A stretch of 64,000 bases of DNA from Kineosporia rhizophila (GCF_021277265.1 NZ_JAJSOH010000008.1:230872-294871); one strand, 5' to 3'; positions 35,830-44,341 are shown, numbered from the stretch's first letter. Notes: generated by a model from the sequence alone, not told the origin. Numbers and translations are program-made.

Positions 35830-35835
35830 TAGGGT
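35830..35835 (+). promoter_or_regulatory. -10 box of a probable leaderless nudC transcript
   Basis: TAGGGT ends 6 nt before the ATG at 35842, only 15 bp from the divergent -10 box. Confidence 0.6.
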
Positions 35836-35841
35836 GCCGCT

Positions 35842-36756
35842 ATGCCACTGGAGCGTCTTGCCCTGTCCCGTTCGACGCTCGACCGGGCGGCCGCCCGCCG
35901 CTCCGATCCGCAGCTGATCGAGACCCTGCTCGCCGACCCCCGCACCCTGGTCGCGTTGTTCCACGAGGGCGAGACCGCGGTCTCCGCGCAGCCCACCCTG
36001 CAGCTCTGGGCCGCGAACTCGGTCAGTGGGCTGAAAACCGAGTCCCCGTACTTCTTTCTGGGGGTAGACGGCGAGGGCCGGGGGTATCTCGCGCTGTCGA
36101 TCGCCGAGCGGCCGCCTACCCCCGAGGGAGTGCGCTGGGCCTCGCTGCGCGAGATGGGCGCCCTGCTCGACGACACGGGCGCGGGCATCTTCACCACCGC
36201 GGTCGCGCTGATCGCCTGGCACCGTTTCCACACCCACTGCGCGAACTGCGGCGCCGGCACCGATGTGGTTCAGGGCGGCTGGGTGCGGCTGTGCCCGGTG
36301 TGCAACCGCGAGCACTACCCCCGCACGGATCCGGCGGTGATCATGACCGTGGTCGGTGCCGACGACCGGGTGCTGCTGGGCCGGCAGGCCGCCTGGCCGG
36401 AGCATCGCTACTCGACCCTGGCGGGCTTCGTCGAGCCGGGCGAGTCGCTGGAGGACGCGGTGCGCCGGGAAGTAGCAGAAGAGTCGGGTGTGGTGGTGGG
36501 TGCGGTGCAGTACCGGGGCAGCCAGCCCTGGCCGTTCCCGTCGTCGCTGATGCTGGGCTTCCGGGGCGAGGCGCTGTCCACCGAGATCCGGGTGGACGAG
36601 GTGGAGATCGACGACGCCCGCTGGTGGAGCCGGGAAGAGCTGCAGGCCGACATCAAGGCCGGGAACCTGGTCCTGCCGCCCGCCGTCTCGATCGCCCGGC
36701 GGCTGATCGAGGACTGGTTCGGCGGCCCGATCCCCGACGACCCGGCCGGCTGGTGA
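35842..36756 (+). CDS. nudC: NADH pyrophosphatase / NAD-RNA decapping Nudix enzyme
   Basis: 304 aa. NudC hydrolyses NADH to NMNH and AMP and removes NAD caps from RNA. The zinc ribbon is CANCG and CPVCN at about residues 133-155. The Nudix box is GFVEPGESLEDAVRREVAEE. SQPWPFPSSLM is the NudC-specific motif that follows. All key residues are present. It is near mycoredoxin and uvrD2, the same neighbourhood as Rv3198-3199 as I recall. Confidence 0.93.
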   Translation: MPLERLALSRSTLDRAAARRSDPQLIETLLADPRTLVALFHEGETAVSAQPTLQLWAANSVSGLKTESPYFFLGVDGEGRGYLALSIAERPPTPEGVRWASLREMGALLDDTGAGIFTTAVALIAWHRFHTHCANCGAGTDVVQGGWVRLCPVCNREHYPRTDPAVIMTVVGADDRVLLGRQAAWPEHRYSTLAGFVEPGESLEDAVRREVAEESGVVVGAVQYRGSQPWPFPSSLMLGFRGEALSTEIRVDEVEIDDARWWSREELQADIKAGNLVLPPAVSIARRLIEDWFGGPIPDDPAGW

Positions 36757-36824
36757 AAGAGCTTCTTGAGGACGCTCGTGGGCCTCGGTGCCCGAAGGTC
36801 ACCTCGGGTGGGTGGGGACGAACG

Positions 36825-37460
36825 TCAGGGTGTTCTCAGGGCGGGCCGGTCCGGATGGTCGAAGCGGACCACCAGATCGGCGTGCCCGGCCGGGTCGTCC
36901 TGGTCGAGATAACGCGACCAGGCACCCGAGACGCGCCCGGCCTCCTCGGCCGGCAACCGGCGTCCTAAGGCACCGGACGACACGTCCAGGTGAACCAGCA
37001 GGTCGAAGCCCTCACGGACGTCCTTACGGGTGAGAAAACGACCGTCCACCACGGCGACCGTGCCCGGGGGAGCCGGCTGCGGGGCAACCTTCACCGACCG
37101 GTCGGTGTCGGGATCACGCAGCTTGGGCAGCCAGGTGTGCCGCCCCTGCGGCAGCAAGGCGTCCAGCACCTCGCGGCGCAGCGCCGGGAAGTCGTACCAA
37201 AGGTCGTACACCGCGTCCGGGTCGTCGTGGCCGTACTCCAGGCGCACCGAACGACCCCGCAGGAAGTCCCGGGCGCTCACCCGGGCCACCGGCACGGCCT
37301 GCTCGGCCAGCGCCGCGGCGATCTGGTCGGCCAGCGCGCGGGTGTCCTGTTCGACCGGGCCGTCGACGCCCAGCCGCAGCCGCGGGCGCTCGGTACCGGA
37401 CTCGCCCAGCAGCGCGATCAGCTGCTGGGCGACCCGGGTGGCCAGTTCTCGCGGAGTCAG
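36825..37460 (-). CDS. Nucleoside/uridine kinase-like protein, start codon uncertain
   Basis: Up to 211 aa. ARDFLRGRSVRLEYGHDDPDAVYDLWYD and VVDGRFLTRKDVREGFDLLVHLDV resemble the uridine kinase-like proteins of actinobacteria. The clearest ATG/GTG start is GTG 37295 (156 aa), but homologous-looking sequence (LTPRELATRVAQQLIALLG, LRLGVDGPVEQDTRALADQI) continues upstream to about 37460. No ATG or GTG opens that part; CTG 37460 just after the mycoredoxin stop is the best candidate. The Walker A region GVDGPVEQDT lacks the usual GK[ST]. It may be coupled to the mycoredoxin gene. Function uncertain. Confidence 0.6.
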   Translation of the reverse strand: MTPRELATRVAQQLIALLGESGTERPRLRLGVDGPVEQDTRALADQIAAALAEQAVPVARVSARDFLRGRSVRLEYGHDDPDAVYDLWYDFPALRREVLDALLPQGRHTWLPKLRDPDTDRSVKVAPQPAPPGTVAVVDGRFLTRKDVREGFDLLVHLDVSSGALGRRLPAEEAGRVSGAWSRYLDQDDPAGHADLVVRFDHPDRPALRTP

Positions 37461-37464
37461 CGGT

Positions 37465-37725
37465 TCAGACCGCGGCGCCGAGCCGGGACTTGACCTCGGC
37501 CAGCGACGGGTTGGTGGCGGCGGTGCCGTCCGGGAAGACCACGGTGGGCACGGTCTGGTTGCCGTTGTTCACCGACATCACGTAGTCGGCGGCGTCCGGG
37601 ACCTCCTCGATGTTCACCTCGGTGAACCCGATGCCCTCGCGCTGCAGCTGGCTCTTGAGCCGCTTGCAGTAGCCGCACCAGGTGGTGCTGAACATGGTGA
37701 TCGTGCCGGGGGCCGGGGCGTCCAT
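37465..37725 (-). CDS. mrx1: Mycoredoxin (glutaredoxin-like)
   Basis: 86 aa. Mycoredoxins reduce mixed disulfides between proteins and mycothiol, the actinobacterial thiol. MFSTTWCGYCKRLKSQL holds the CGYC active site, and QTVPTVVFPDG the cis-Pro loop. ATG 37725 is preferred because GAAGG lies 9-10 nt upstream; ATG 37734 abuts that site. It is divergent from uvrD2 with about 100 bp between. Its presence supports a mycothiol-producing actinobacterium. Confidence 0.9.
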   Translation of the reverse strand: MDAPAPGTITMFSTTWCGYCKRLKSQLQREGIGFTEVNIEEVPDAADYVMSVNNGNQTVPTVVFPDGTAATNPSLAEVKSRLGAAV

Positions 37726-37824
37726 CGAGACCATCCTTCAGGTCGGTCGAACTCGTCGAGCGTTCAACATCGTGCCATCGGGCTGTGTTCCCGGCCGGTG
37801 CGGGGCACCTGAGAGGATGCCCCG

Positions 37825-39960
37825 ATGACCACCCCTGCCCTTGGTGCCGACGGCATGCTGGCCGGGCTGGACCCGGAGCAGCGCGAGGTCGCCCTGGCCG
37901 TGCGCGGCCCGGTCTGTGTGCTGGCCGGGGCCGGCACCGGCAAGACCCGGGCGATCACCCATCGCATCGCCTACGGCGTGCACGCCGGCGTCTACATACC
38001 CCAGCACGTCCTGGCCGTCACCTTCACCGCCCGTGCGGCGGGAGAGATGCGCACCCGCCTACGGCAGCTCGGCGTAGGGGGAGTGCAGGCGCGTACCTTC
38101 CACGCCGCCGCCCTGCGCCAGCTCGGCTACTTCTTCCCCCGGGTGATCGGCGGGCGGCCGCCGGAACTCCTGGAGCACAAGGCGCGGATGGTGGCCGACG
38201 CGGCGGCCCGGCTGCGCCTGACGGTCGACCGCACGTCTGTACGTGACCTGGCCGCCGAGATCGAGTGGTCCAAGGTCTCGCTGCTCACCCCGGAGAGCTA
38301 CATCAAGGCGGCGCGTGCGGCCGGCCGGGGCGAACCGGGCGGCTTCCCCATCGAGGCGGTGTCCAGGCTGATCTCGGTCTACGAGGACACCAAGACCGAC
38401 CGCGGAGTGATCGACTTCGAGGACGTCCTGCTGCTGATGTCCGGCATCATCGAGAGCCACCCCAACGTGGCCAACGAGGTACGCGCGCAGTACCGGCACT
38501 TCGTGGTGGACGAGTACCAGGACGTCTCCGCCCTCCAGCAGCGCCTGCTCAACCAGTGGCTGGGCGACCGCAAGGAGCTGTGCGTGGTCGGCGACCCGAG
38601 CCAGACCATCTACTCCTTCACCGGGGCCAGCCCCGAGCACCTGATGAAGTTCCCGCAGCTCTACCCCGACGCCACCGTCGTCCGGCTGGTCCGCGACTAC
38701 CGCTCCACCCCGCAGATCGTGTCGCTGGCCAACCGACTGCTGGCCCGCCGGGTGAAGACCTCGGGCCCGGCCCCGCTGGAACTGCGCTCCCAGCGTCCCT
38801 CCGGTCCCGCGCCCCGGCTGACCGTTCACGACGACGACAGCGCCGAGGCCGCGGCGATCGCCAAGCAGGTCTCCGGGCTCCTGGAAGACGGGGTGCGCGC
38901 CCGGGAGATCGCCGTGCTCTTCCGCACGAACTCACAGTCCGAGCAGATGGAACAGGCGCTGGCCGACGCCGGGCTGCCGTACCAGTTGCGCGGCGGGGAG
39001 CGGTTCTTCGCGCGCAAAGAGGTGCGCGAGGCGGTCATGCTCATCCGGGGGGCCGCCCGCGGCGGCCTCGGTGAGGGAACCCTGCCAGAGGCGACCAGAG
39101 ACGTCCTTTCGCACTGCGGTTGGACGCCGAAGGCGCCCGCCGGGGTGCAGGCGGGCGGGGTACGCGAGCGCTGGGAGTCGCTGCAGGCGCTGGCCGCGCT
39201 CGCCGACGACCTGGCCGCCACCCGCCCCCAGGCCACCCTGTCCGACCTGGTCGCCGAACTGGACGAGCGGGCCTCGGCGCAGCACGCGCCCTCGGTCGAG
39301 GGGGTCACGCTGGCCTCGCTGCACGCGGCCAAGGGCCTGGAGTGGGACGCGGTCTTCCTGATCGGCCTGTCCGAAGGGCTGATGCCGATCTCGTTCGCCG
39401 AGAACTGGGACGCGGTGGAAGAGGAACGTCGGCTGTTCTACGTCGGCATCACCCGCGCCCGTGAGCACCTGCACCTGTCCTGGGCCCGTTCGCGCAACCC
39501 CGGGGGCCGGGCCTCCCGCAACCCTTCGCGCTTCCTCGACGGCCTCTTCGTCGACAGCGGGCAGAGCGTTGCCGCGGAGCGTCGCGTGCCCAAGGTGCGC
39601 GAGTCCCGTCCTCCAACGCAACGTCCGCCGGCGCTCTGCAAGATCTGCAACCGGGCGCTGACCAGCGCGGTGGAACGCAAGGTGGGGCGTTGCTCGTCCT
39701 GCCCGGCGGGGTACGACGACGAGGTGCTGCAACGGCTGCGCGACTGGCGTACCGCCGCGGCCGAGGCCGCCCGTATGCCGCCCTACGTCATCTTCACCGA
39801 CGCCACGCTGATGGCCATCGCCGAAGCCAACCCGAGCGAACCCGGACAGCTGGCCGTCGTACCGGGAGTGGGGGCGTCCAAACTCCAGCGGTTCGGCGAC
39901 GACGTGCTGGCCGTGCTGGCCGGCCGGCCTCTGCCGGGAATGGACCTGGAATCCCCATAG
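37825..39960 (+). CDS. uvrD2: ATP-dependent DNA helicase UvrD2
   Basis: 711 aa. It is a superfamily 1 helicase of the actinobacterial UvrD2 type. Walker A AGAGTGKT has K40. VDEYQDVSALQQ is Walker B, VGDPSQTIYSFTGA is motif III, and YVGITRAREHLHLSWA is motif VI. A tetracysteine zinc site CKICNRALTSA...CSSC links to a C-terminal HRDC domain (LMAIAEANPSEPGQLAVVPG), both diagnostic of UvrD2. GAGAGGA lies about 8 nt before the ATG. In mycobacteria uvrD2 is essential and next to mycoredoxin and whiB7; here an FtsK-type pair separates it from whiB7. Confidence 0.94.
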   Translation: MTTPALGADGMLAGLDPEQREVALAVRGPVCVLAGAGTGKTRAITHRIAYGVHAGVYIPQHVLAVTFTARAAGEMRTRLRQLGVGGVQARTFHAAALRQLGYFFPRVIGGRPPELLEHKARMVADAAARLRLTVDRTSVRDLAAEIEWSKVSLLTPESYIKAARAAGRGEPGGFPIEAVSRLISVYEDTKTDRGVIDFEDVLLLMSGIIESHPNVANEVRAQYRHFVVDEYQDVSALQQRLLNQWLGDRKELCVVGDPSQTIYSFTGASPEHLMKFPQLYPDATVVRLVRDYRSTPQIVSLANRLLARRVKTSGPAPLELRSQRPSGPAPRLTVHDDDSAEAAAIAKQVSGLLEDGVRAREIAVLFRTNSQSEQMEQALADAGLPYQLRGGERFFARKEVREAVMLIRGAARGGLGEGTLPEATRDVLSHCGWTPKAPAGVQAGGVRERWESLQALAALADDLAATRPQATLSDLVAELDERASAQHAPSVEGVTLASLHAAKGLEWDAVFLIGLSEGLMPISFAENWDAVEEERRLFYVGITRAREHLHLSWARSRNPGGRASRNPSRFLDGLFVDSGQSVAAERRVPKVRESRPPTQRPPALCKICNRALTSAVERKVGRCSSCPAGYDDEVLQRLRDWRTAAAEAARMPPYVIFTDATLMAIAEANPSEPGQLAVVPGVGASKLQRFGDDVLAVLAGRPLPGMDLESP

Positions 39961-40042
39961 AGGCCCGTCTCCATAGGATGGTGGCGTCCTGACCACCTAT
40001 CGTGGTCGGTGACGCATCGGTCGCTTTTCGGAGGATCTCTCG

Positions 40043-42652
40043 GTGGTCAGCGCGAAGGCCCTGTTCGAGCGTTCGGTGAAGACGCACCTCGAGGCCTGGG
40101 GTCTGCTCGAGGCGGTCCGTGAGCGCCTCGACCGGCTGGAGGCCGACTCCACCCACAGCGCCGAGTCGGCCCAGCAGCAGACCGCGCTCGCGGCCCGGCT
40201 GGAACGCGCCGCCGCCGAGGCCGCCCCGCAGTGGCTGGGCGCTCCCTGGCAGGTGGTCGGGGAACAGCGCTTCCCGCTGGAGCGCGCGGCCCGGCCCGGT
40301 GAGCCGACGATGATCCGGGTGGCCGACGCGCAACCCCTGCCCGGAGTGGGGTTCCCGGTCGTGGTGCCGTTCGTCGGGGTCGGGCACATCGCACTCGAGG
40401 CCGACGCCCGCGACCCCGCCGTGGCCGGTCTCCTGCGCAGTATCATCACGCGGCTCGTGGCCGCCTTCCCGGCCGGTCAGCTGCGCATCCTGGCGGTCGA
40501 CGGCGGCGCGCTGGGGGCGCCGTTGGCCCCCTTCCATGCGCTCATCCAGGCCGGCGTGATGAACCGCCCGGTGAGCGAGGCCGAGCAGTTGCGCGAGTTG
40601 CTGGCCGAGGCCGAGCAGCAGGTGCACGCCGTGCAGGCCGGCACCGAGACGTCTCCCGACGTGCTGGTGATCGTGGCCGCCGCGCTGCCCGCCAACTGCA
40701 CCCGCAACGACCTGGCCCGGATCGCTGCGCTGGCCCACGCCGGGCCGGCCGCCCGGGTGCACCTGCTGCTGGCCGGCTATCCCAGCCAGACCCGCTCGGC
40801 CTGGGAACCCGGCCTCGAGCGGACCACGCTGATCACCGCCGATCCGGCGGCCCGCGGCCACTTCCGGGTGGGCGACCCGCCGGGCGAGACCTTCGGGGCC
40901 GACGGCCGCGCCCTCAACGCCCCGGTCACGCTCGACCCGGCGCCCCCGCCGGACCTGATCGAGGAACTCTGCCGCCGGATCGCCACGAAGACCGAGGCGG
41001 ACAGTGCCCTGACGTTCGCCTCCCTGCTGCCCGAGCGGTTGTGGCAGGGCTCCTCGGTGAACGGGCTGACCACCACGGTCGGCCGGGTCGGCCGGGGCAG
41101 CGCCGACGTCTCGCTCGACGACTCCACCCCGCACTGGCTGGTGGCCGGGCGCACCGGCTCCGGCAAGACGGTGTTCCTGCTCGACGTGCTGTACGGCCTG
41201 GCCGCCCGCTACTCGCCCGACGAACTGGCGCTCTACCTGCTCGACTTCAAGGAGGGCGTGTCGTTCGCGGAGTTCATCCCGACCGACAACGACCCGACCT
41301 GGGTGCCGCACGCCCGCACCGTGGGTGAGGAGTCCGACCGGGAGTACGGGGTGGCCGTCCTGGCCGAGCTGGTGCGCGAGATGAGCCGCCGCGCCTCGGA
41401 GATGAAGAAGGCCGGGGTCACCAGCCTGAGCGCGCTGCGCAGCGCCCGGGCCGACGTGGCGATGCCGCGCATCCTCGCCGTGATCGACGAGTTCCACGTG
41501 CTGTTCCAGGGCAACGACGACACCGCCAAGCAGGCTGTGCGGCTGCTCGAGGAGGTGGCCCGCAAGGGCCGTTCCTACGGCATCCACCTGATCATGGCGA
41601 GTCAGTCGATCTCCGGCATCGAGGCGCTGTTCACCAAGGGCACCTCGATCTTCGGGCAGTTCGGGATGCGGGTGGCGCTCTCCGGCGGGGGCGGCATCCT
41701 GGGCCTGAACAACGACGCGGCCTCCGCGCTGCCGACCGGTCAGGTCGTCCTGAACCACGCGGCCGGGGTGGCCAGCGCCAACCGCCGGGCCCGGTTCCCC
41801 TTCGCCGACCCGGCCAGCCTCTACACGCTGCGGCACCGGATGTACGAGATGCGCACCCCCGGGTCCAAGCCGCCCACGGTGTTCAAGGGGTACGCGGAGT
41901 ACTCGGTGGACGGCGCCCGGATTCCCTCGCGCGGGGGCCGGCGCAAGGTGGTCGCGGTCGGCCGGCAGGTCGACGTGGGGCTGAACGTGGCCGGTTTCGC
42001 GCTCGACTCCTCGCCGGGCCGGCACCTGGGCGTGCTCGGCACCTCGCTGGTCGGGGCCGACGTGCTCACCTCGGCCGCCACCAGCCTGGCCCGCCAGCAC
42101 CAGCCCGGCAGCGCCACCTTCCACCTGGTCAGCCTGGTCGGCACGGCCGAGGACGAGGTCTGGGCGCTGAGGCAGCGGCTGCACGCCCAGGGCCACGAGG
42201 TCACCATGCTCACCCTCACCCAGTACAAGGAACTGGTGCAGAAGCTGGCGGCCCGCGGCTCCGGCGACCGCGACCATCCGGAGTACCTGTTCGTCTACGG
42301 CGCCGACGCGGCCTCTTCCACGCTGAAGCAGAAGGAGGGCCGGGGCCGCGCCCCGCTCGAGGACTTCCGCACGATCCTGCGCGAGGGGCCGGGCTGGGGT
42401 GTGCACGTGTTCGGCTGGTGGCGCGGGGTCCGCCGGCTCAGCGACGACCTGGGCCTGTCCGGGAAGGACGACGTGGCCGGGATCGTCGCGCTGAACGTGA
42501 AGGGCAACGAGGTGGGCTCGCTGATCGGCCGGGTGCACCTGCAGTGGCAGCCCCGGCACAACCGGGCCCTGTTCATCGACCGGCACGAGGACAAGGACGA
42601 TCTGATCGTGCCGTTCGTGTCACCCGGGCGCTACAGCGAGGAGTACGCCTGA
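40043..42652 (+). CDS. FtsK/SpoIIIE-type ATPase, uncharacterised
   Basis: 869 aa. Residues 1-60 are a predicted coiled coil. Residues 90-330 form an alpha/beta region. The active FtsK ATPase domain has Walker A GRTGSGKT (K375), LLDFKEGVSFAEF, and Walker B ILAVIDEFHVLF, then SYGIHLIMASQSISGI. Residues about 620-869 look like a second, degenerate ATPase fold (HLGVLGTSLVGADVLTSA lacks GK[ST]). Multiple FtsK modules with degenerate copies resemble T7SS EccC/EssC, but no TM segments are seen here. GTG 40043 has GGAGGA 7 nt upstream. The next gene overlaps its stop by 1 nt and encodes a membrane protein, a likely partner. Confidence 0.85.
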   Translation: MVSAKALFERSVKTHLEAWGLLEAVRERLDRLEADSTHSAESAQQQTALAARLERAAAEAAPQWLGAPWQVVGEQRFPLERAARPGEPTMIRVADAQPLPGVGFPVVVPFVGVGHIALEADARDPAVAGLLRSIITRLVAAFPAGQLRILAVDGGALGAPLAPFHALIQAGVMNRPVSEAEQLRELLAEAEQQVHAVQAGTETSPDVLVIVAAALPANCTRNDLARIAALAHAGPAARVHLLLAGYPSQTRSAWEPGLERTTLITADPAARGHFRVGDPPGETFGADGRALNAPVTLDPAPPPDLIEELCRRIATKTEADSALTFASLLPERLWQGSSVNGLTTTVGRVGRGSADVSLDDSTPHWLVAGRTGSGKTVFLLDVLYGLAARYSPDELALYLLDFKEGVSFAEFIPTDNDPTWVPHARTVGEESDREYGVAVLAELVREMSRRASEMKKAGVTSLSALRSARADVAMPRILAVIDEFHVLFQGNDDTAKQAVRLLEEVARKGRSYGIHLIMASQSISGIEALFTKGTSIFGQFGMRVALSGGGGILGLNNDAASALPTGQVVLNHAAGVASANRRARFPFADPASLYTLRHRMYEMRTPGSKPPTVFKGYAEYSVDGARIPSRGGRRKVVAVGRQVDVGLNVAGFALDSSPGRHLGVLGTSLVGADVLTSAATSLARQHQPGSATFHLVSLVGTAEDEVWALRQRLHAQGHEVTMLTLTQYKELVQKLAARGSGDRDHPEYLFVYGADAASSTLKQKEGRGRAPLEDFRTILREGPGWGVHVFGWWRGVRRLSDDLGLSGKDDVAGIVALNVKGNEVGSLIGRVHLQWQPRHNRALFIDRHEDKDDLIVPFVSPGRYSEEYA

Positions 42653-43299
42653 TGGAGTCTCTGCCGGGGCCGGTGCCCTCCCGGGGCTGGGCCGACTACG
42701 CCGAGTACGCCCGTCGGCTGGACGAGGTGCGGGCTCAGGAGAACGCGCGCACGGCGGGTATCCGTGAGGGCGCCGCCGAGATGTCCGAGCACGCCGACGA
42801 CCTGCACGCCAAGCTGGACACCCAGCGCCGGGGGCTGACCGCGTTCGCCCAGAAGGCCGGGTTCAAGTTCCCGGCCGGTCCGGCACCGCGTCCGGAAGGG
42901 CACGTCGAACCCCAGACCGAGCTCTCCCGGGTGGCCCAGCTGTACGACGCGGCCGAGCGGGACGGTACCGACGCGATCAACCGGGCCCTGGAGCCGAACC
43001 TGCTGCCGCGCACCGGCGCCGGCCTACGCGGCCTGCTGGTCTACGGAGTCACGGCTCTGGTGATCATGGTGGTGCAGTTCGTCGGATTCGCCACCACCGG
43101 CAACAACCCGGACTTCCTGCGCTACGGCGTGATCGTGCCGCTGCTCGGGTTCGTGGCGGCCTCGCTGGTGCTGCGGCAGGGCAACAAGGCGCGCGATCCG
43201 GACGTGCCGGTGGCCGCGCTGCCCACCCGGATGGGCCTGCTGCTGTGTTTCGGTGCGTTGCCGGTGCTGTTCGGAATCCTTGTGCTCCTGGATCGCTGA
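42652..43299 (+). CDS. Membrane protein partner of the FtsK-type ATPase, function unknown
   Basis: 215 aa. Residues 1-120 are charged and helical (EYARRLDEVRAQENARTAGI). Three hydrophobic segments follow at about 128-148, 155-175 and 195-213. I do not recognise a family. The ATG shares its A with the TGA of the ATPase gene, so the two are strictly coupled. The soluble ATPase may be recruited to the membrane by this protein. The next gene downstream is the whiB7 leader. Confidence 0.7.
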   Translation: MESLPGPVPSRGWADYAEYARRLDEVRAQENARTAGIREGAAEMSEHADDLHAKLDTQRRGLTAFAQKAGFKFPAGPAPRPEGHVEPQTELSRVAQLYDAAERDGTDAINRALEPNLLPRTGAGLRGLLVYGVTALVIMVVQFVGFATTGNNPDFLRYGVIVPLLGFVAASLVLRQGNKARDPDVPVAALPTRMGLLLCFGALPVLFGILVLLDR

Positions 43300-43472
43300 G
43301 TCCCGCCGTTTCCGGCGGCTGAACGACCGCTCAGTCAAACGCGGGCTTCGGCGTTCTGCCCTGGGCAGCACGATGCACTCGCAAACTTTTTTCATTTACC
43401 CAAAGATCTTGTGGGACAACGGGAACGCCTGTTCCGCTGGACCGTTCGGGTGGGCGGCACGCAGTATTCGCC

Positions 43473-43512
43473 GTTAAATACGTTGTCCCTCGGGCGCGGG
43501 GGCGTCTACTCT
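43473..43512 (+). promoter_or_regulatory. whiB7 promoter with WhiB7-type AT-rich upstream element
   Basis: -35 TTGTCC at 43483-43488 and -10 TACTCT at 43507-43512 are 18 bp apart. GTTAAATA ends 2 bp upstream of the -35. WhiB7 is known to bind SigA and contact an AT-rich element just upstream of the -35 through its AT-hook, and to activate its own gene; this layout fits. Expected transcription start is near 43519. Confidence 0.65.
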
Positions 43513-43598
43513 CAACACGTTGTCGCCGCACTGGCGACCAGAGCCCAGCGGCTCGGCCTGAAGAAGGCCGGCCCGAGATGAATGGAGGTGGCGGAGAC

Positions 43599-43871
43599 GT
43601 GAACACGATGACTATCGAGATGCGTAGCACGACCGTCACCACCGCCTCGGGCAACCCGTTCATGGGCTCCCCCCTGGGCGTCGGCCGGTATCGCGTCGGG
43701 GTCACCCTCCAGCCTTCCTTGGGTGGAGTGTGCCTGCTGGCCGCCACTGGCTGGGATCGCGCCAGGAGTGGCTTTGCCGCCGCCGAGGCCGGTCGTCCGA
43801 CGACTGTGCGCCCGAACTCCGACTTCTCCAAGCCCCGTTACGGGTCTCTGGCCAGCGATGGCTCCGGATAG
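43599..43871 (+). CDS. Candidate leader ORF of the whiB7 attenuator
   Basis: 90 aa, VNTMTIEMRSTTVTTASGN at the start, no family recognised. GGAGG ends 10 nt before the GTG; ATG 43608 and ATG 43578 are alternatives in frame. It lies between the whiB7 promoter and the terminator, and covers the 5' arm of the antiterminator. whiB7/wblC leaders in other actinobacteria contain upstream ORFs that sense ribosome stress. GC3 is higher in the first 35 codons than later, so the true leader peptide might be shorter. Confidence 0.45.
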   Translation: MNTMTIEMRSTTVTTASGNPFMGSPLGVGRYRVGVTLQPSLGGVCLLAATGWDRARSGFAAAEAGRPTTVRPNSDFSKPRYGSLASDGSG

Positions 43872-43903
43872 GCACCAAGCCCTTTCCGGCCTCGCCAAAA
43901 GCC
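43770..43903 (+). promoter_or_regulatory. Antiterminator pairing in the whiB7 leader
   Basis: GGCTTT (43770-43775) and CGAGGCCGG (43784-43792) can pair with AAAGCC (43898-43903) and CCGGCCTCG (43886-43894). This pairing would remove the left arm of the downstream terminator. The 5' arm lies inside the leader ORF, so translation can decide which structure forms. Confidence 0.6.
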
Positions 43904-43933
43904 GTGGACCCCGATTCGGGTCCACGGCTTTTT
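43897..43933 (+). terminator. whiB7 leader attenuator (intrinsic terminator)
   Basis: A perfect 15-bp stem, AAAAGCCGTGGACCC and GGGTCCACGGCTTTT, has a 6-nt loop and ends in five T residues. It is the most canonical intrinsic terminator in the window. It stands 109 nt upstream of the whiB7 start, so it must be bypassed for whiB7 expression. Confidence 0.9.
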
Positions 43934-44041
43934 CGTTGTCTGGCAAGGATTTTCAGGTCAGTGATGAGAGATCTTCCCGTTCCTGTACCGACGAGAAATG
44001 AAACAGCTCCCGGCTCGACCCGGGAGAACAACCCGAGGGGG

Positions 44042-44341
44042 ATGAAACCCGTGCAGCTCACCGCCTTGCTCGACGCCTTGGTGGAAGAGGTCGACCCGAC
44101 CTCCACCGAGATGCCATGCCGGGTGTTCGACGCGGAGCTCTGGTTCGCCGAGTCTCCGACGGATGTGGAGCACGCCAAGGCACTGTGCCACGACTGCCCG
44201 GTGCGTCAGGAATGCCTGGCCGGGGCCCTGGAACGGCATGAGCCGTGGGGGGTCTGGGGTGGGGAACTCTTCGTCGCCGGCGTGATCGTCGCGCGCAAGC
44301 GTCCCCGGGGCCGGCCGCGGAAGGTCGTGGTGGCTGCCTGA
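44042..44341 (+). CDS. whiB7: WhiB7-type transcription factor
   Basis: 99 aa. Four Cys (PCR, LCHDCP, QEC) bind a 4Fe-4S cluster. EPWGVWGGELF is the WhiB G-W motif that contacts SigA. The C-terminal RPRGRPRK is the AT-hook that sets WhiB7 apart from other WhiB proteins. It should activate intrinsic antibiotic resistance genes under ribosome stress. ATG 44042 is preceded by GAGGGG; GTG 44051 is an alternative with better spacing. It has its own attenuated leader. Proximity to uvrD2, mycoredoxin, nudC and the ABC1 kinase matches the mycobacterial whiB7 locus as I recall. Confidence 0.94.
   Translation: MKPVQLTALLDALVEEVDPTSTEMPCRVFDAELWFAESPTDVEHAKALCHDCPVRQECLAGALERHEPWGVWGGELFVAGVIVARKRPRGRPRKVVVAA

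Noticed and set aside
39794..42586. 930-aa minus-strand open frame opposite uvrD2 and the FtsK-type gene
   Set aside because: No domain resemblance and repetitive Gly/Arg/Val/Gln composition; the plus strand carries Walker motifs throughout.
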